A DNA stretch of 64,000 nt from Planotetraspora mira (GCF_016863275.1 NZ_BOOO01000001.1:310001-374000); one strand, 5' to 3'; positions 1 through 9,751 are shown, counted from the first letter of the stretch. The notes: generated by a model not told the origin, from the sequence alone. Translations and numbers: made by a program.

Positions 1-1
1 G

Positions 2-1652
<1,651 letters not shown>

Positions 1653-1670
1653 CCGGACACGACGGAGATC

Positions 1671-1698
1671 GCGTGCGGTGCCGGCCGGCACCGCACGC
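1671..1698 (+). terminator. argG terminator, perfect palindrome
   Basis: A 28-bp perfect palindrome (two 14-nt arms, GCGTGCGGTGCCGG and its complement) begins 18 bp after the argG stop. It would fold into a very stable hairpin and, being symmetric, could act on either strand. Confidence 0.75.
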
Positions 1699-1738
1699 GG
1701 ACCCGCGGGGTGCCGCTCTTCAGGTCAAGCAGGCTCAT

Positions 1739-1758
1739 ATTTCCCTATAGATGGAAAT
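1739..1758. promoter_or_regulatory. Inverted repeat, possible operator before the dehydrogenase gene
   Basis: ATTTCC and GGAAAT, separated by 8 bp (CTATAGAT), form a 6-bp inverted repeat in an unusually AT-rich patch about 95 bp before the start at 1854. It is a candidate regulator site or part of the promoter; the regulator is unknown. Confidence 0.35.
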
Positions 1759-1853
1759 TATCCGCTCAAGGGTAGAAATTCGCCCATGATGGATGAAATC
1801 CACCGGCCCGGCATGGCCCTTCTCGTCCGCACGCTCGCGGTACCGGTGATCCC

Positions 1854-3938
1854 ATGACGCTCACGGGCACGCAGGCGGTCGGGGCGGCCTTGACCCGGAT
1901 CGAGGGGAAGGAGAAGGTCACCGGGACGGCCCGCTACGCGTTCGAGAACGCGCAGGACCGCGACACCGCCTACACCGTGCCGGTGCAGGCGGCCATCGCC
2001 CGGGGTGAGGTCATCACCGTGGACACCGGGGCGGCGCTCACCCTGCCGGGCGTCATCGCGGTGATCTGGTACGGCAACGCGCCCCGTCTGGGCCCCTCCG
2101 ACGACCGCGAACTCGCCCTGTTCCAGTCGAACAGGGTGGCGTACCGAGGACAGATCGTGGCGGCGGTGATCGCGGAGACGATCGAGACGGCCCGCGAGGC
2201 GGCCGGCCAGGTGCGGATCGAGTACGCCCAGGAGCAGCACGACGTGGTCCTGCGGGTCGACGACCCCAAGATGTACAAACCGTCGAAGGTGGCGCCCGAC
2301 TACCCGACCGACACCGAACTGGGCGACCCGGACGCGGCGCTGCGGGAGGCGGCCGTCAGCGTCGACCTGACGTACACCACGCCTGCCCAGCACAACAACC
2401 CGATGGAGCCGCACTCGACGGTGGCCGTCTGGGAGAACGACGGCCTCACGCTGTACGACTCCAACCAGGGATCATCGACGGTCCGCGACGTGCTGGCCAG
2501 GCTGTTCGGACTCCCCCCTGACCGGGTGCGCGTGATCGCACCCCACGTCGGCGGCGGCTTCGGCTCCAAGTTGGCGCCCCATCCCCCGGTGGTCCTCGCC
2601 GCAATCGCCGCGAAGGTGAGCGGCCGGGCGGTGAAGGTCGCCACGACCCGGCAGCAGATGTTCTCCCTGGTGGGCTACCGCACGCCGATCATCCAGCGGG
2701 TCCGCCTGGGCGCCGCCGGCGACGGCGGGCTGACGGCCATCATCCACGACGCCTTCGAGCAGACCTCGACCGTCAAGGAGTTCGCCGAGCAGACGACGAC
2801 CCCGACCCGCGTCATGTACGCGGCGCCCAACCGCCGGACGACCCACCGGCTGACGGCCCTCGACGTGCCCACCCCGACCTTCATGCGGGCGCCCGGCGAG
2901 TGCCCGGGGATGTTCGCCCTGGAGTCGGCGATGGACGAACTGGCCATCGCCTGCGGGATGGACCCGATCGAGTTGCGCATCCGCAACGAACCCGCGACGG
3001 ACCCGGAGACCGGCCAGCCGTTCAGCTCGCGCAGTCTCGTCGCCTGCCTGCGCGAGGGGGCGAGGCGGTTCGGGTGGGCGGATCGCGACCCCGCCCCCGG
3101 CGTGCGCAGAGACGGCCGCCGACTGGTCGGGACCGGTGTGGCCGCCTCGACCTACCCGTCCTACCGCCGCCCGTCCGAGGCCACGGCGCGTGCGGAGACC
3201 GACGGCCGTTTCACGGTGGGCGTCGCCGCAGCCGACATCGGCACGGGCGCACGCACGGTGCTGACCCAGATCGCCGCCGACGCGCTGCGCGCCCCTCTGG
3301 AGAAGGTGCGCGTGGAGGTCGGCGACAGCCGCCTGCCCACCGCGCCGATCGCCGGCGGGTCGATGGGCACCGCGTCCTGGGGCACGGCCGTCGTGCGGGC
3401 CTGCGAGGCGCTGCTGGAGGAGATCGACCGCCGGAACGGCACGCGGCCGATCGAGGTCCGCGTCAACACGGCCGATGAGATCGCGTCGCAGCCGCGGCTC
3501 TCGCGGCACGCCTTCGGGGCGCAGTTCGCCGAGGTCAGGGTCGACATGGACACCGGTGAGGTACGGGTGTCCCGCCTGCTCGGCGTCTTCGGCGTCGGCC
3601 GGGTGATCAACCCGAAGACGGCGAGATCGCAGTTCATCGGCGGCATGACGATGGGAATCGGCATGGCGTTGATGGAGGAGAGCGTCATGGACGCGGAGTT
3701 CGGCGACTACCTCAACCACGACTTCGCCCAGTACCACATCGCGGCGTGCGCCGACGTGCCCGCCATCGAGGCGTACTGGATCGAGGAGGAGGACACGCGG
3801 ATCAACCCGATGGGCTCCAAGGGCATCGGCGAGATCGGCATCGTCGGCACGGCCGCGGCCATCGCCAACGCGGTCCACCACGCCACCGGCATCCGGGTGC
3901 GCGACCTGCCCATGCGCATCGACCGACTGCTGGGCTGA
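1854..3938 (+). CDS. Xanthine dehydrogenase family molybdopterin-binding subunit
   Basis: The 694-residue product is the large, molybdenum-cofactor subunit of the xanthine dehydrogenase/aldehyde oxidase/CO dehydrogenase family, which hydroxylates purines, aldehydes or related compounds using water. The N-terminal domain begins with the usual RIEGKEKVTGTARY. The molybdopterin loop GGGFGSK is near residue 233, and the C-terminal GIGEIG near residue 657 carries the conserved glutamate thought to be the catalytic base. The ATG at 1854 puts the family N terminus at residue 1. These enzymes normally need an FAD subunit and a 2Fe-2S subunit encoded alongside; neither is adjacent, so the partners must lie elsewhere or the gene is orphaned. 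The substrate cannot be told. Confidence 0.88.
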   Translation: MTLTGTQAVGAALTRIEGKEKVTGTARYAFENAQDRDTAYTVPVQAAIARGEVITVDTGAALTLPGVIAVIWYGNAPRLGPSDDRELALFQSNRVAYRGQIVAAVIAETIETAREAAGQVRIEYAQEQHDVVLRVDDPKMYKPSKVAPDYPTDTELGDPDAALREAAVSVDLTYTTPAQHNNPMEPHSTVAVWENDGLTLYDSNQGSSTVRDVLARLFGLPPDRVRVIAPHVGGGFGSKLAPHPPVVLAAIAAKVSGRAVKVATTRQQMFSLVGYRTPIIQRVRLGAAGDGGLTAIIHDAFEQTSTVKEFAEQTTTPTRVMYAAPNRRTTHRLTALDVPTPTFMRAPGECPGMFALESAMDELAIACGMDPIELRIRNEPATDPETGQPFSSRSLVACLREGARRFGWADRDPAPGVRRDGRRLVGTGVAASTYPSYRRPSEATARAETDGRFTVGVAAADIGTGARTVLTQIAADALRAPLEKVRVEVGDSRLPTAPIAGGSMGTASWGTAVVRACEALLEEIDRRNGTRPIEVRVNTADEIASQPRLSRHAFGAQFAEVRVDMDTGEVRVSRLLGVFGVGRVINPKTARSQFIGGMTMGIGMALMEESVMDAEFGDYLNHDFAQYHIAACADVPAIEAYWIEEEDTRINPMGSKGIGEIGIVGTAAAIANAVHHATGIRVRDLPMRIDRLLG

Positions 3939-4009
3939 AACGCCGTCGTCCTTCGGTCCGCGGATCGCCCTTCTCGGCCCGGCCGAGTCGGGCCTGCCGC
4001 GTTCGCCGC

Positions 4010-4669
4010 TTATCCGCCTGCCGTTCCGGGGAGTTCGGGCGCCTGCGCGCTTTCCTCGGAGTCGGGGAGTTCCGGGGCCGGGAAGAGGTCGCCGATCAAC
4101 AGCCTCGCCGCTTGCATGGCCGTGGTGAGGATGTCGGCGTCCGCGGCCTCGGTACCCTGGGCGGCCAGCACGGTGTTGTGCACGCTGAGCAGGGCCAGCC
4201 GGACGCGCAGGCGATCCTGCAGCGGTGTGCCGGGGCCGAGGATGAGCTGCGCCGCCCTGTCGATCCGTTCCAGCACTCCGCCCTGGCCTGAGGGCAGCGC
4301 CGTGCGTAGCGCGGTGTGGTTGGCGGCCGCGAACCGCATGGTCCGCAGTCCCCGCGTGGCGCTCAGGGCGAGCCAGCGCCCCAGCAACTCCGAGGAGAGC
4401 TCGGGAGTGTGCGGTCGATCCGCGGCCCAGTCGAGGATCGCGTCGAGCGCTCCCAGGTGCTCTTGGAACAGGCTGAGGATGATCGCTTCTTTGCTGTCGA
4501 AGTGGTAGTAGAGCGCGGCCTTGGTGATGCCGAGTTGCTCGGCGATCTCGCGCATCGAGGTGGCGTCGTAACCGCGCTCGGTGAACAGGGACAGCGCGGC
4601 CTCCTGGATCTCGGCCCGCGTCTGGCTGCCCTTGCGCCGAGCGGCCGTCACCTGCTCCGTCTTCGTCAT
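4010..4669 (-). CDS. TetR-family transcriptional repressor
   Basis: A 219-residue regulator with an N-terminal TetR helix-turn-helix at about residues 18-62 (TRAEIQEAALSLFTERGY then ITKAALYYHFDSKEAI) and a divergent ligand-binding C-terminal domain. It is transcribed away from an MFS exporter gene, with about 120 bp between the two starts. That gap holds two inverted repeats, the usual arrangement for a repressor controlling both itself and the pump. The last 20 or so residues are acidic and low in complexity. The inducing ligand is unknown. Confidence 0.9.
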   Translation of the reverse strand: MTKTEQVTAARRKGSQTRAEIQEAALSLFTERGYDATSMREIAEQLGITKAALYYHFDSKEAIILSLFQEHLGALDAILDWAADRPHTPELSSELLGRWLALSATRGLRTMRFAAANHTALRTALPSGQGGVLERIDRAAQLILGPGTPLQDRLRVRLALLSVHNTVLAAQGTEAADADILTTAMQAARLLIGDLFPAPELPDSEESAQAPELPGTAGG

Positions 4670-4716
4670 CGGTCTTCCCCTGCTTTGGAGGCGCTGCTCC
4701 CCCGAGTCTACACCGT

Positions 4717-4763
4717 TTGCTTACCGGCCGGTTAGCAAGTAAGCTTGCCGACCGACAGGTAAG
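4717..4763. promoter_or_regulatory. Two TetR-type operators in the divergent promoter
   Basis: Site 1 (4717-4738) is a 22-bp palindrome with a perfect ACCGGCCGGT centre and TTGCT/AGCAA ends, broken only at one symmetric base pair position. Site 2 (4744-4763, CTTGCCGACCGACAGGTAAG) is a weaker copy with the same CTTrCC/GGyAAG ends. They sit between the repressor and exporter starts and share half-site sequence, so binding by the neighbouring TetR protein is the natural inference. Confidence 0.65.
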
Positions 4764-4791
4764 TTTTGGCGTGTAAGAGAAGGAGATCGCC

Positions 4792-6420
4792 ATGGCGGCG
4801 AAGGACCGCGTGACAGACGCGGATGGTCCTCCGGCGGCAGGAGGGCAGGTCGGGCTGGGGTTCAGTCACCGCCAGATCCTGGTGACGATGAGCGGCCTGG
4901 TCATCGCCATGCTGCTGGCGATGCTGGACAACATGATCGTCGCCCCGGCGCTGCCCACGATCGTCGGCGAATTGGGCGGCCTGAACCACCTTGCCTGGGT
5001 GGCCACCGGCTACGTGCTGGCCTCCACCGTGGCCACGCCGATCTGGGGCAAGCTCGGTGACCTGTTCGGCCGGCGCATCACCTTCGTCGCCGCCGTGGCG
5101 CTCTTCCTGCTCGGGTCGGCGTTGTGCGGAGTCTCCCAGGACATGGCGCAGCTGATCGGCTTCCGCGCGCTGCAGGGCCTGGGTGCCGGCGGCCTGATGG
5201 TGGGCGTGTTGTCGATCATCGGTGAGATGATCCCGCCGCGCGACCGCAGCAAGTACCAGGGCGTGATGATGGCCGTCATGCCGGTGGCGATGATCGGTGG
5301 CCCGCTGATCGGCGGCTTCATCACCGACAACCTCAGCTGGCGCTGGGCCTTCTACGTCAACCTGCCGCTAGGCGCAGTCACCCTCGCCCTGTGCTGGATC
5401 ACTCTGGCCAAGCTGCCCCAGGGCACCGGCAAGGCCGTGATCGACTGGTGGGGCACCGCTCTGCTGACGGTGTGGATCACCGCGCTGGTGCTCATCACCA
5501 GCTGGGGCGGCACCCAGTACGACTGGGGTTCACCGCAGATCCTCGGCCTGGCCGTGGCGGCGGTGGCCGGGTTCGTCGCCTTCGTGATCGTCCAGCGACG
5601 CGCCGCCGAGCCGATCATGCCGCTGCGGGTCTTCAAGAGCCGCAACTTCTCGCTGTCCGGCGCGGTCGCCTTCATCTCCGGCTTCGCGATGTTCGGCGCC
5701 ATGGGCTTCCTTCCGCAGTTCCAGCAGTTCGTCCAGGGCGCGTCGGCCACCAACAGCGGCCTGCTGCTCATGCCGATGATGATCGCCGCGATGGTCGTCA
5801 GCCTGGGCGGCGGCGCCCTGATCAGCAAGACCGGGCACTACAAATCGCTGCCGATCATCGGCTCCATCCTGGTCACCGCCGGCCTGGCGCTGTTCGCCAC
5901 GATGGACGTCGGCACCTCCGCCACGGTGTCCAGCCTCTACATGGTGGTTCTGGGCGCCGGTATGGGCGCGATGATGCAGACCAGCACTCTCATCGCCCAA
6001 AACAGCCTCGACCTGCGCGACATGGGCGCGGGCACCGGAGTGTCGACCTTCCTGCGCAACATGGGCAGCTCGCTCGGCATCTCACTGCTCGGCGCCGTCT
6101 ACACCAGTCACCTGGCCGACTCCCTGGTCGCCGCCGGGCCCGGCGCACAGAGCGTGGCCGCGTCCGCCACCTCGATGACCCCGCAGGCGCTGCGAGCCCT
6201 GCCCCAAGCGGCCCAGCACCTGTTCCAGCAGGCCGTCACCGACGGCATCACCGCGCTGTTCACCTGGGGCGCGGCCGTGGCGGCCGTCGGCATCGTCCTG
6301 GCCCTGTTCATCCGCCAGGTCCCGCTGCGCAGCGCCGCCAAGCCCCAGACCGCCACGCCCGACTCCGACGCCGGGGCCGACTCCGACGCTGTCGCCGAGC
6401 CGGTCGCGGCGAGGAGTTGA
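4792..6420 (+). CDS. MFS drug exporter, DHA2 (14-helix) family
   Basis: A 542-residue membrane protein of the EmrB/QacA class, which expels toxic organic compounds in exchange for protons. The first helix region carries the family motif LDNMIVAPALPTIVGEL, followed by the loop GKLGDLFGRR typical of MFS proteins between helices 2 and 3. Hydrophobic segments continue to about residue 510, consistent with 14 helices, and the tail is acidic and cytoplasmic. A strong ribosome site (AGAAGGAGAT) precedes the ATG. The divergent TetR gene and shared operators suggest induction by an exported compound, whose identity is unknown. Confidence 0.92.
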   Translation: MAAKDRVTDADGPPAAGGQVGLGFSHRQILVTMSGLVIAMLLAMLDNMIVAPALPTIVGELGGLNHLAWVATGYVLASTVATPIWGKLGDLFGRRITFVAAVALFLLGSALCGVSQDMAQLIGFRALQGLGAGGLMVGVLSIIGEMIPPRDRSKYQGVMMAVMPVAMIGGPLIGGFITDNLSWRWAFYVNLPLGAVTLALCWITLAKLPQGTGKAVIDWWGTALLTVWITALVLITSWGGTQYDWGSPQILGLAVAAVAGFVAFVIVQRRAAEPIMPLRVFKSRNFSLSGAVAFISGFAMFGAMGFLPQFQQFVQGASATNSGLLLMPMMIAAMVVSLGGGALISKTGHYKSLPIIGSILVTAGLALFATMDVGTSATVSSLYMVVLGAGMGAMMQTSTLIAQNSLDLRDMGAGTGVSTFLRNMGSSLGISLLGAVYTSHLADSLVAAGPGAQSVAASATSMTPQALRALPQAAQHLFQQAVTDGITALFTWGAAVAAVGIVLALFIRQVPLRSAAKPQTATPDSDAGADSDAVAEPVAARS

Positions 6421-6500
6421 GTTCCTCCGAACCGGAGCAGATCGCCGGGTGAGACTCCGAGCCCAGACCACCGCACCGGTTCACCAAATCAGGAGAGACC

Positions 6501-6650
6501 GTGAAGTCGACCGTCCTCGGCGGCACCGGATCCGTCGGTGTGCCGATCAGCGCCGCCGATCCCCATGACAAGCCCCGCCGGATGGTCACCGCCGTCCGAC
6601 GGGTCACCCCTGGCGCCTGCCGCGACATCGCCGGCATTACCAGGCCCTGA
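6501..6650 (+). pseudogene. Truncated remnant of an NAD(P)-binding (NmrA/epimerase-like) gene
   Basis: After a good ribosome site (AGGAGAGACC) a GTG opens a 49-residue frame. It begins KSTVLGGTGSVGVP, the start of a Rossmann NAD(P)-binding fold (VLGGTGxVG), but then drifts into unrelated basic sequence and stops at 6648. A working protein of this family has about 200-300 residues. The simplest reading is that the rest was lost by deletion or frameshift, with the following DedA gene now close behind. It could still be translated and coupled to that gene. Confidence 0.5.
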
Positions 6651-6661
6651 ACGACGCCATC

Positions 6662-7279
6662 ATGCTCGACCTCGCGCTCCCCACGACCCCGCTGCTCGCC
6701 TACCTGACGGTCGGCGTGATCGCGGCGCTGGACCTGTTCCTGCCGATCTTGCCCACCGGATCCCTGCTGATCGCCGGTGGCGCGCTCGCCGCCCGGGGCG
6801 ACCTTTCCTCCATCGCCGTCATGGCCGCCGGCGGTGTCGGCGCCTGGGCCGGCGACCTGGGCGGCTACCGCATCGGCCGGAGAATCGCCCGCCGTCTCGC
6901 CGACCTGCGCACCGCTCCGCCTTCCGCCACCGGCCGCCGCGACTCGCCCCTCAGGAAATGGCAGGCCCGCGTCCTGCGGCCCAGCGTGCTCACCCTGATC
7001 GCCGCCCGCTACCTGCCTGCCGGCCGTACGATCGCGGCGGTCACCGCTGGGCGGCGCGCCTACCCCTGGCGCCGCTACGCCCTTTACGCCCTGGCCGCCG
7101 AGGCCCTGTGGGCGGTTCCCGCGGTCCTGCTCGGCCTTCTGGGCGGTCACCTCATCCCCACCCCGGTCCTGGCCGGTGCGGGCCTGATCTTCCTGGCCGC
7201 CACCGTCATCATCGCCGTCGCCCGCCGCGTGCCCGCGCTTCGCACCGCCCACCTGGCGGAGGACGACCCGTCGCCGTAA
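6662..7279 (+). CDS. DedA-family (SNARE-associated) membrane protein
   Basis: A 205-residue integral membrane protein with about five hydrophobic segments. It has the DedA layout: an N-terminal helix with an acidic residue (ALDLFLPILPTGSLLI), a glycine-rich helix followed by GAWAGDLGGYRIGRRI, and the conserved arginine stretch AARYLPAGRTIAAVTAG. Family members move phospholipid head groups or polyprenyl phosphate carriers across the membrane and affect envelope and drug tolerance. It starts 12 bp after the remnant gene at 6501-6650. The C-terminal tail is short and polar. Its specific lipid substrate is unknown. Confidence 0.82.
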   Translation: MLDLALPTTPLLAYLTVGVIAALDLFLPILPTGSLLIAGGALAARGDLSSIAVMAAGGVGAWAGDLGGYRIGRRIARRLADLRTAPPSATGRRDSPLRKWQARVLRPSVLTLIAARYLPAGRTIAAVTAGRRAYPWRRYALYALAAEALWAVPAVLLGLLGGHLIPTPVLAGAGLIFLAATVIIAVARRVPALRTAHLAEDDPSP

Positions 7280-7457
7280 CGAAGAACCGCGGCTCAACCG
7301 GCACGTCGGCGCGGGCACCTTCATACGGCGTCATACGGCCATGGCACCGCGTCTGGGCCTCACCAGTGGGTCCTCAAGCCGACGATCGGCTCTCACTCAG
7401 CCAGGCGGTTGCGGCGAGACGTGTCCGGGCTCGGAGACGTGCGCGACCCTCGTCTGT

Positions 7458-7829
7458 CTAAGGTTGCTCGAGGCGGAGTGCCTCTTTGCGGGCCTCGGCG
7501 TGGATGGACCGCTCGCGCTCCAGCCACGCAGGGTTCTCCGCTTTCAGCGCATCGATCTCCGCAGTGGTGAGCGGTCCCGTGATCCCACCTCTGATCAGGC
7601 CGGAAGTGGAGACCCTGAGCTTCGCGGCGATGACCTGCTTGGGGTGCGGGCCGTTGCGACGCAGGTCGGCGAGCCAGGCGGGCGGCTTCGACTGCAACTC
7701 GTTCAGCTCGTCCCGGGAGACGACGCCCTCCTGGAACTCGGCGGGAGTGGCCGAGAGGAGGACACCCAGCTTCTTGGCCGCGGTCGCGGGCTTCATCGTC
7801 TGGATGGTCTTTGGTTTGGGCGAGCTCAT
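7458..7829 (-). CDS. DUF5997 family protein
   Basis: A 123-residue protein I match to the actinobacterial family DUF5997. Features are a basic N terminus (MSSPKPKTIQTMKPATAAKKLGV), a predicted helical body including LPLTTAEIDAL-like segments, and an acidic/basic C-terminal helix. No enzymatic motif is visible. It diverges from the LysR-like effector-domain gene, with 55 bp between the starts, a pairing I recall from other actinomycetes. This suggests a shared role, possibly regulatory, but the function is unknown. Confidence 0.75.
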   Translation of the reverse strand: MSSPKPKTIQTMKPATAAKKLGVLLSATPAEFQEGVVSRDELNELQSKPPAWLADLRRNGPHPKQVIAAKLRVSTSGLIRGGITGPLTTAEIDALKAENPAWLERERSIHAEARKEALRLEQP

Positions 7830-7884
7830 GGTGCCAAGAGTAGTCAGTCGGAACGGGATCCCCTGACATCGCTACCCTGTGGAA

Positions 7885-8613
7885 GTGACTGATGGAGAGA
7901 CCGGCAGGGTGTTTCGGCTGGCGTACGTGCCCGGGGTGACACCCGCGAAATGGGTCGGCATCTGGACCGAGAGGATGCCCGACGTGCCGGTCGCCCTCGT
8001 CACGGTTCCCGCCGCCGAGGTGGTGGGGCTCCTGCGGAACGGCGGCGCCGACGCCGGATTCGTCAGGCTGCCGGTCGACCGGGACGGGCTCAGCGTGATT
8101 CCCCTCTACGTGGAGACCACGGTGGTCGTGGTGCCCAAGGACCATGCGGCGGCCGCCGCCGACGAGGTGGTCATCGCCGACCTCGTCGACGACGAGGTCT
8201 TCCACCCTCTGGACGACACCATCGAGTGGGCGGTCCGGCCCGGGCTGCCCGCGTTCACCCGCCCGGCGACGACGGCGGACGCGGTCGAACTGGTGGCGGC
8301 CGGCTCTGGGATTCTCCTGGTTCCGCAGTCGCTGGCACGCCTCCACCATCGCGGGGATCTCACTTACCGGCCGGTGCCGGACGCGCCGCAGTCTCAGGTC
8401 GCGCTGACCTGGCCCACGGACGCGACCACTGACCTGGTGGAGGATTTCATCGGCATCGTCCGCGGCCGGACAGCGAACAGCTCGCGGGGCCGTACCCCTG
8501 CCTCCCCTGCGGAGAAACCGGCACAGCGGCAGGCACAGAAACCCGCACAGAGCGGCTCCGGTCGCCGGGCCGTGCCGGCCGGCCGTAAGAGCAAGGGCCG
8601 CCGGCCTCGGTGA
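7885..8613 (+). CDS. LysR-type substrate-binding domain protein without a DNA-binding domain
   Basis: The 242-residue product resembles the effector-binding half of LysR regulators (RLAYVPGVTPAKWVGIWTER, then VVAAGSGILLVPQSLAR), but the N-terminal helix-turn-helix is absent. The final 50 residues are rich in Lys, Arg, Gln and Pro (ending RKSKGRRPR) and could bind nucleic acid nonspecifically. The GTG at 7885 is 7 nt after a TACCCT hexamer (7873-7878), which suggests a leaderless transcript; a GTG two codons upstream is also possible. It diverges from the DUF5997 gene. The ligand is unknown. Confidence 0.75.
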   Translation: MTDGETGRVFRLAYVPGVTPAKWVGIWTERMPDVPVALVTVPAAEVVGLLRNGGADAGFVRLPVDRDGLSVIPLYVETTVVVVPKDHAAAAADEVVIADLVDDEVFHPLDDTIEWAVRPGLPAFTRPATTADAVELVAAGSGILLVPQSLARLHHRGDLTYRPVPDAPQSQVALTWPTDATTDLVEDFIGIVRGRTANSSRGRTPASPAEKPAQRQAQKPAQSGSGRRAVPAGRKSKGRRPR

Positions 8614-8680
8614 CATGCGGCCCCGGACTCCGGTTCGGACCCGCTGACATCCGTCACGAGGTGCCTCAGAACCGATCCCC

Positions 8681-8727
8681 TTTCTCAGTGGAGACGTCCA
8701 TAAGGCGCCGACGTCTCCACTGAGAAA
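8681..8727. terminator. Bidirectional terminator between convergent genes
   Basis: A perfect 17-bp stem (8681-8697 with 8711-8727; arms start TTTCTCAGTGGAGACG) and 13-nt loop lies between the LysR-like gene and the convergent hydrolase gene. The arm ends supply a short A-run on one strand and T-run on the other, so it can work both ways. Confidence 0.85.
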
Positions 8728-8755
8728 AGGTCATCTTTTCTGAGAACCGGCAGGT

Positions 8756-9331
8756 CTACAGACCCGGCCGAACCGCTCCCACGAACGTCTGCTTGCGGTA
8801 GGAGTTCAGCTTGTCGATCCGGACCCGCGAACCGGAGTGCGGCGAGTGGATCATCTTGCCGTGCCCGACGTACATGCCCACGTGGCCGCCGCCGCTGGTG
8901 AAGATCAGGTCACCGATCTTGAAGTGTCCCCAGGAGACCTTCTTCTTGACGGCCTTGCGCATGGAGTAGGTCGTACGCGGCAGTTTCACGCCCGCCTTGC
9001 GCCAGGCGTACTTGACCAGACCCGAGCAGTCGAACGCGTGAGGTCCGGTGGCTCCCCAGCGGTACGGGTCGCCGATGTGCTTCTTCGCGGTTGAGATGGC
9101 CCGCCTGGCCTTGGACTGCTGCAGGGCGGCCTTGCTCAGCTTCTTCTTCTTGACGGTCTTCGTGGAGGCCGTGGCGGCGGTCGTCGTGACCGTCGCCGTG
9201 GCCGCCTTCGCGGCCGTCGCCGTCTGGGCCGACGCCGGTTGTACGGAGAAGGCTCCGACGGAGGCTGTCAGCGCCACGCCCCCGAGGGAGACGAGGGCAC
9301 GACGGGACAGACGTACGGGGGTGCTGGACAG
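8756..9331 (-). CDS. Secreted NlpC/P60 (C40) peptidoglycan endopeptidase
   Basis: Cuts cell-wall stem peptides outside the cell. The C-terminal ~110 residues form an NlpC/P60 domain with catalytic Cys in FDCSGL, His in GGHVGMY and a third polar residue in MIHSPHSG. Before it are an Ala/Thr-rich stretch and a lysine-rich linker. I extend the start to a CTG at 9331, because this adds RLSRRALVSLGG and so completes a signal peptide ending ASA, and an AGGAG site lies 5 nt upstream. The first conventional start is a GTG at 9277, which lacks the basic N region. The long leader holds a c-di-AMP riboswitch and possibly a Crp site. Confidence 0.85.
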   Translation of the reverse strand: MSSTPVRLSRRALVSLGGVALTASVGAFSVQPASAQTATAAKAATATVTTTAATASTKTVKKKKLSKAALQQSKARRAISTAKKHIGDPYRWGATGPHAFDCSGLVKYAWRKAGVKLPRTTYSMRKAVKKKVSWGHFKIGDLIFTSGGGHVGMYVGHGKMIHSPHSGSRVRIDKLNSYRKQTFVGAVRPGL

Positions 9332-9354
9332 GATCTCTCCTACGGTCTTCCACT

Positions 9355-9480
9355 TGCGCCTACCGGGTTAGCTGACGGATTCGGGCAGGGAAGTCGCCCT
9401 ACGGCGCAAATCGCGCCGATTCACCCCGGACCTTCATCGAAGGTCGAATGGTTCCCCGGCTCCGTGCCTCTTGACTGCAC
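9355..9480 (-). promoter_or_regulatory. c-di-AMP riboswitch (ydaO-yuaA class)
   Basis: Reading the minus strand, the leader contains ACGGAGCCGGGGAACC, GGGGTGAATCGGCG, GTAGGGCGACTTCCC, and finally GAATCCGTCAGCTAACC followed by CGGTAGGCG. These are the conserved blocks of the ydaO riboswitch in the usual order. It ends about 25 nt before the start of the NlpC/P60 gene. In actinomycetes this class controls rpfA and other wall hydrolases, with c-di-AMP generally lowering expression. Boundaries are approximate. Confidence 0.9.
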
Positions 9481-9711
9481 GGACTCGGCAGGTCACCGCC
9501 GCCGGCGGGCCTCGCAGGGCCCAGGTGTGATCGAGTCGACGGCGACGGCGACGCATGGATGGCTGTTCCGGAATCGGCTCACCGATCCCGGCGACGTGCA
9601 TGGCGTGCTCGTCGCGACGCCAGAAGCTATCCATTGATCGCGCGCTTCGGCAAAACGAACACAAGGAAATGGAGATCGACTTTTGCTGATCACGAAAGCA
9701 AAACTGCTGGA

Positions 9712-9751
9712 TATCTAATGGATATCTACGCTAAATGTGACTCTGCTCACA
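9712..9751 (-). promoter_or_regulatory. Crp-like site and putative promoter for the riboswitch leader
   Basis: Positions 9736-9751 read TGTGACTCTGCTCACA, an exact TGTGA-N6-TCACA Crp consensus, in a locally AT-rich stretch. On the minus strand two copies of TAGATATCC (9728-9720 and 9717-9709) follow. Using the second as -10 (TAGATA, 9717-9712) would place the start near 9705 and the Crp centre near -39, close to class II activation. The resulting leader would be about 370 nt and include the riboswitch. Confidence 0.6.

Noticed and set aside
2472-4793. Minus-strand open frame of about 770 codons
   Set aside because: It covers the molybdopterin subunit in antisense and the TetR gene in the wrong frame; composition is Arg/Gly/Ala-rich and unlike a protein.
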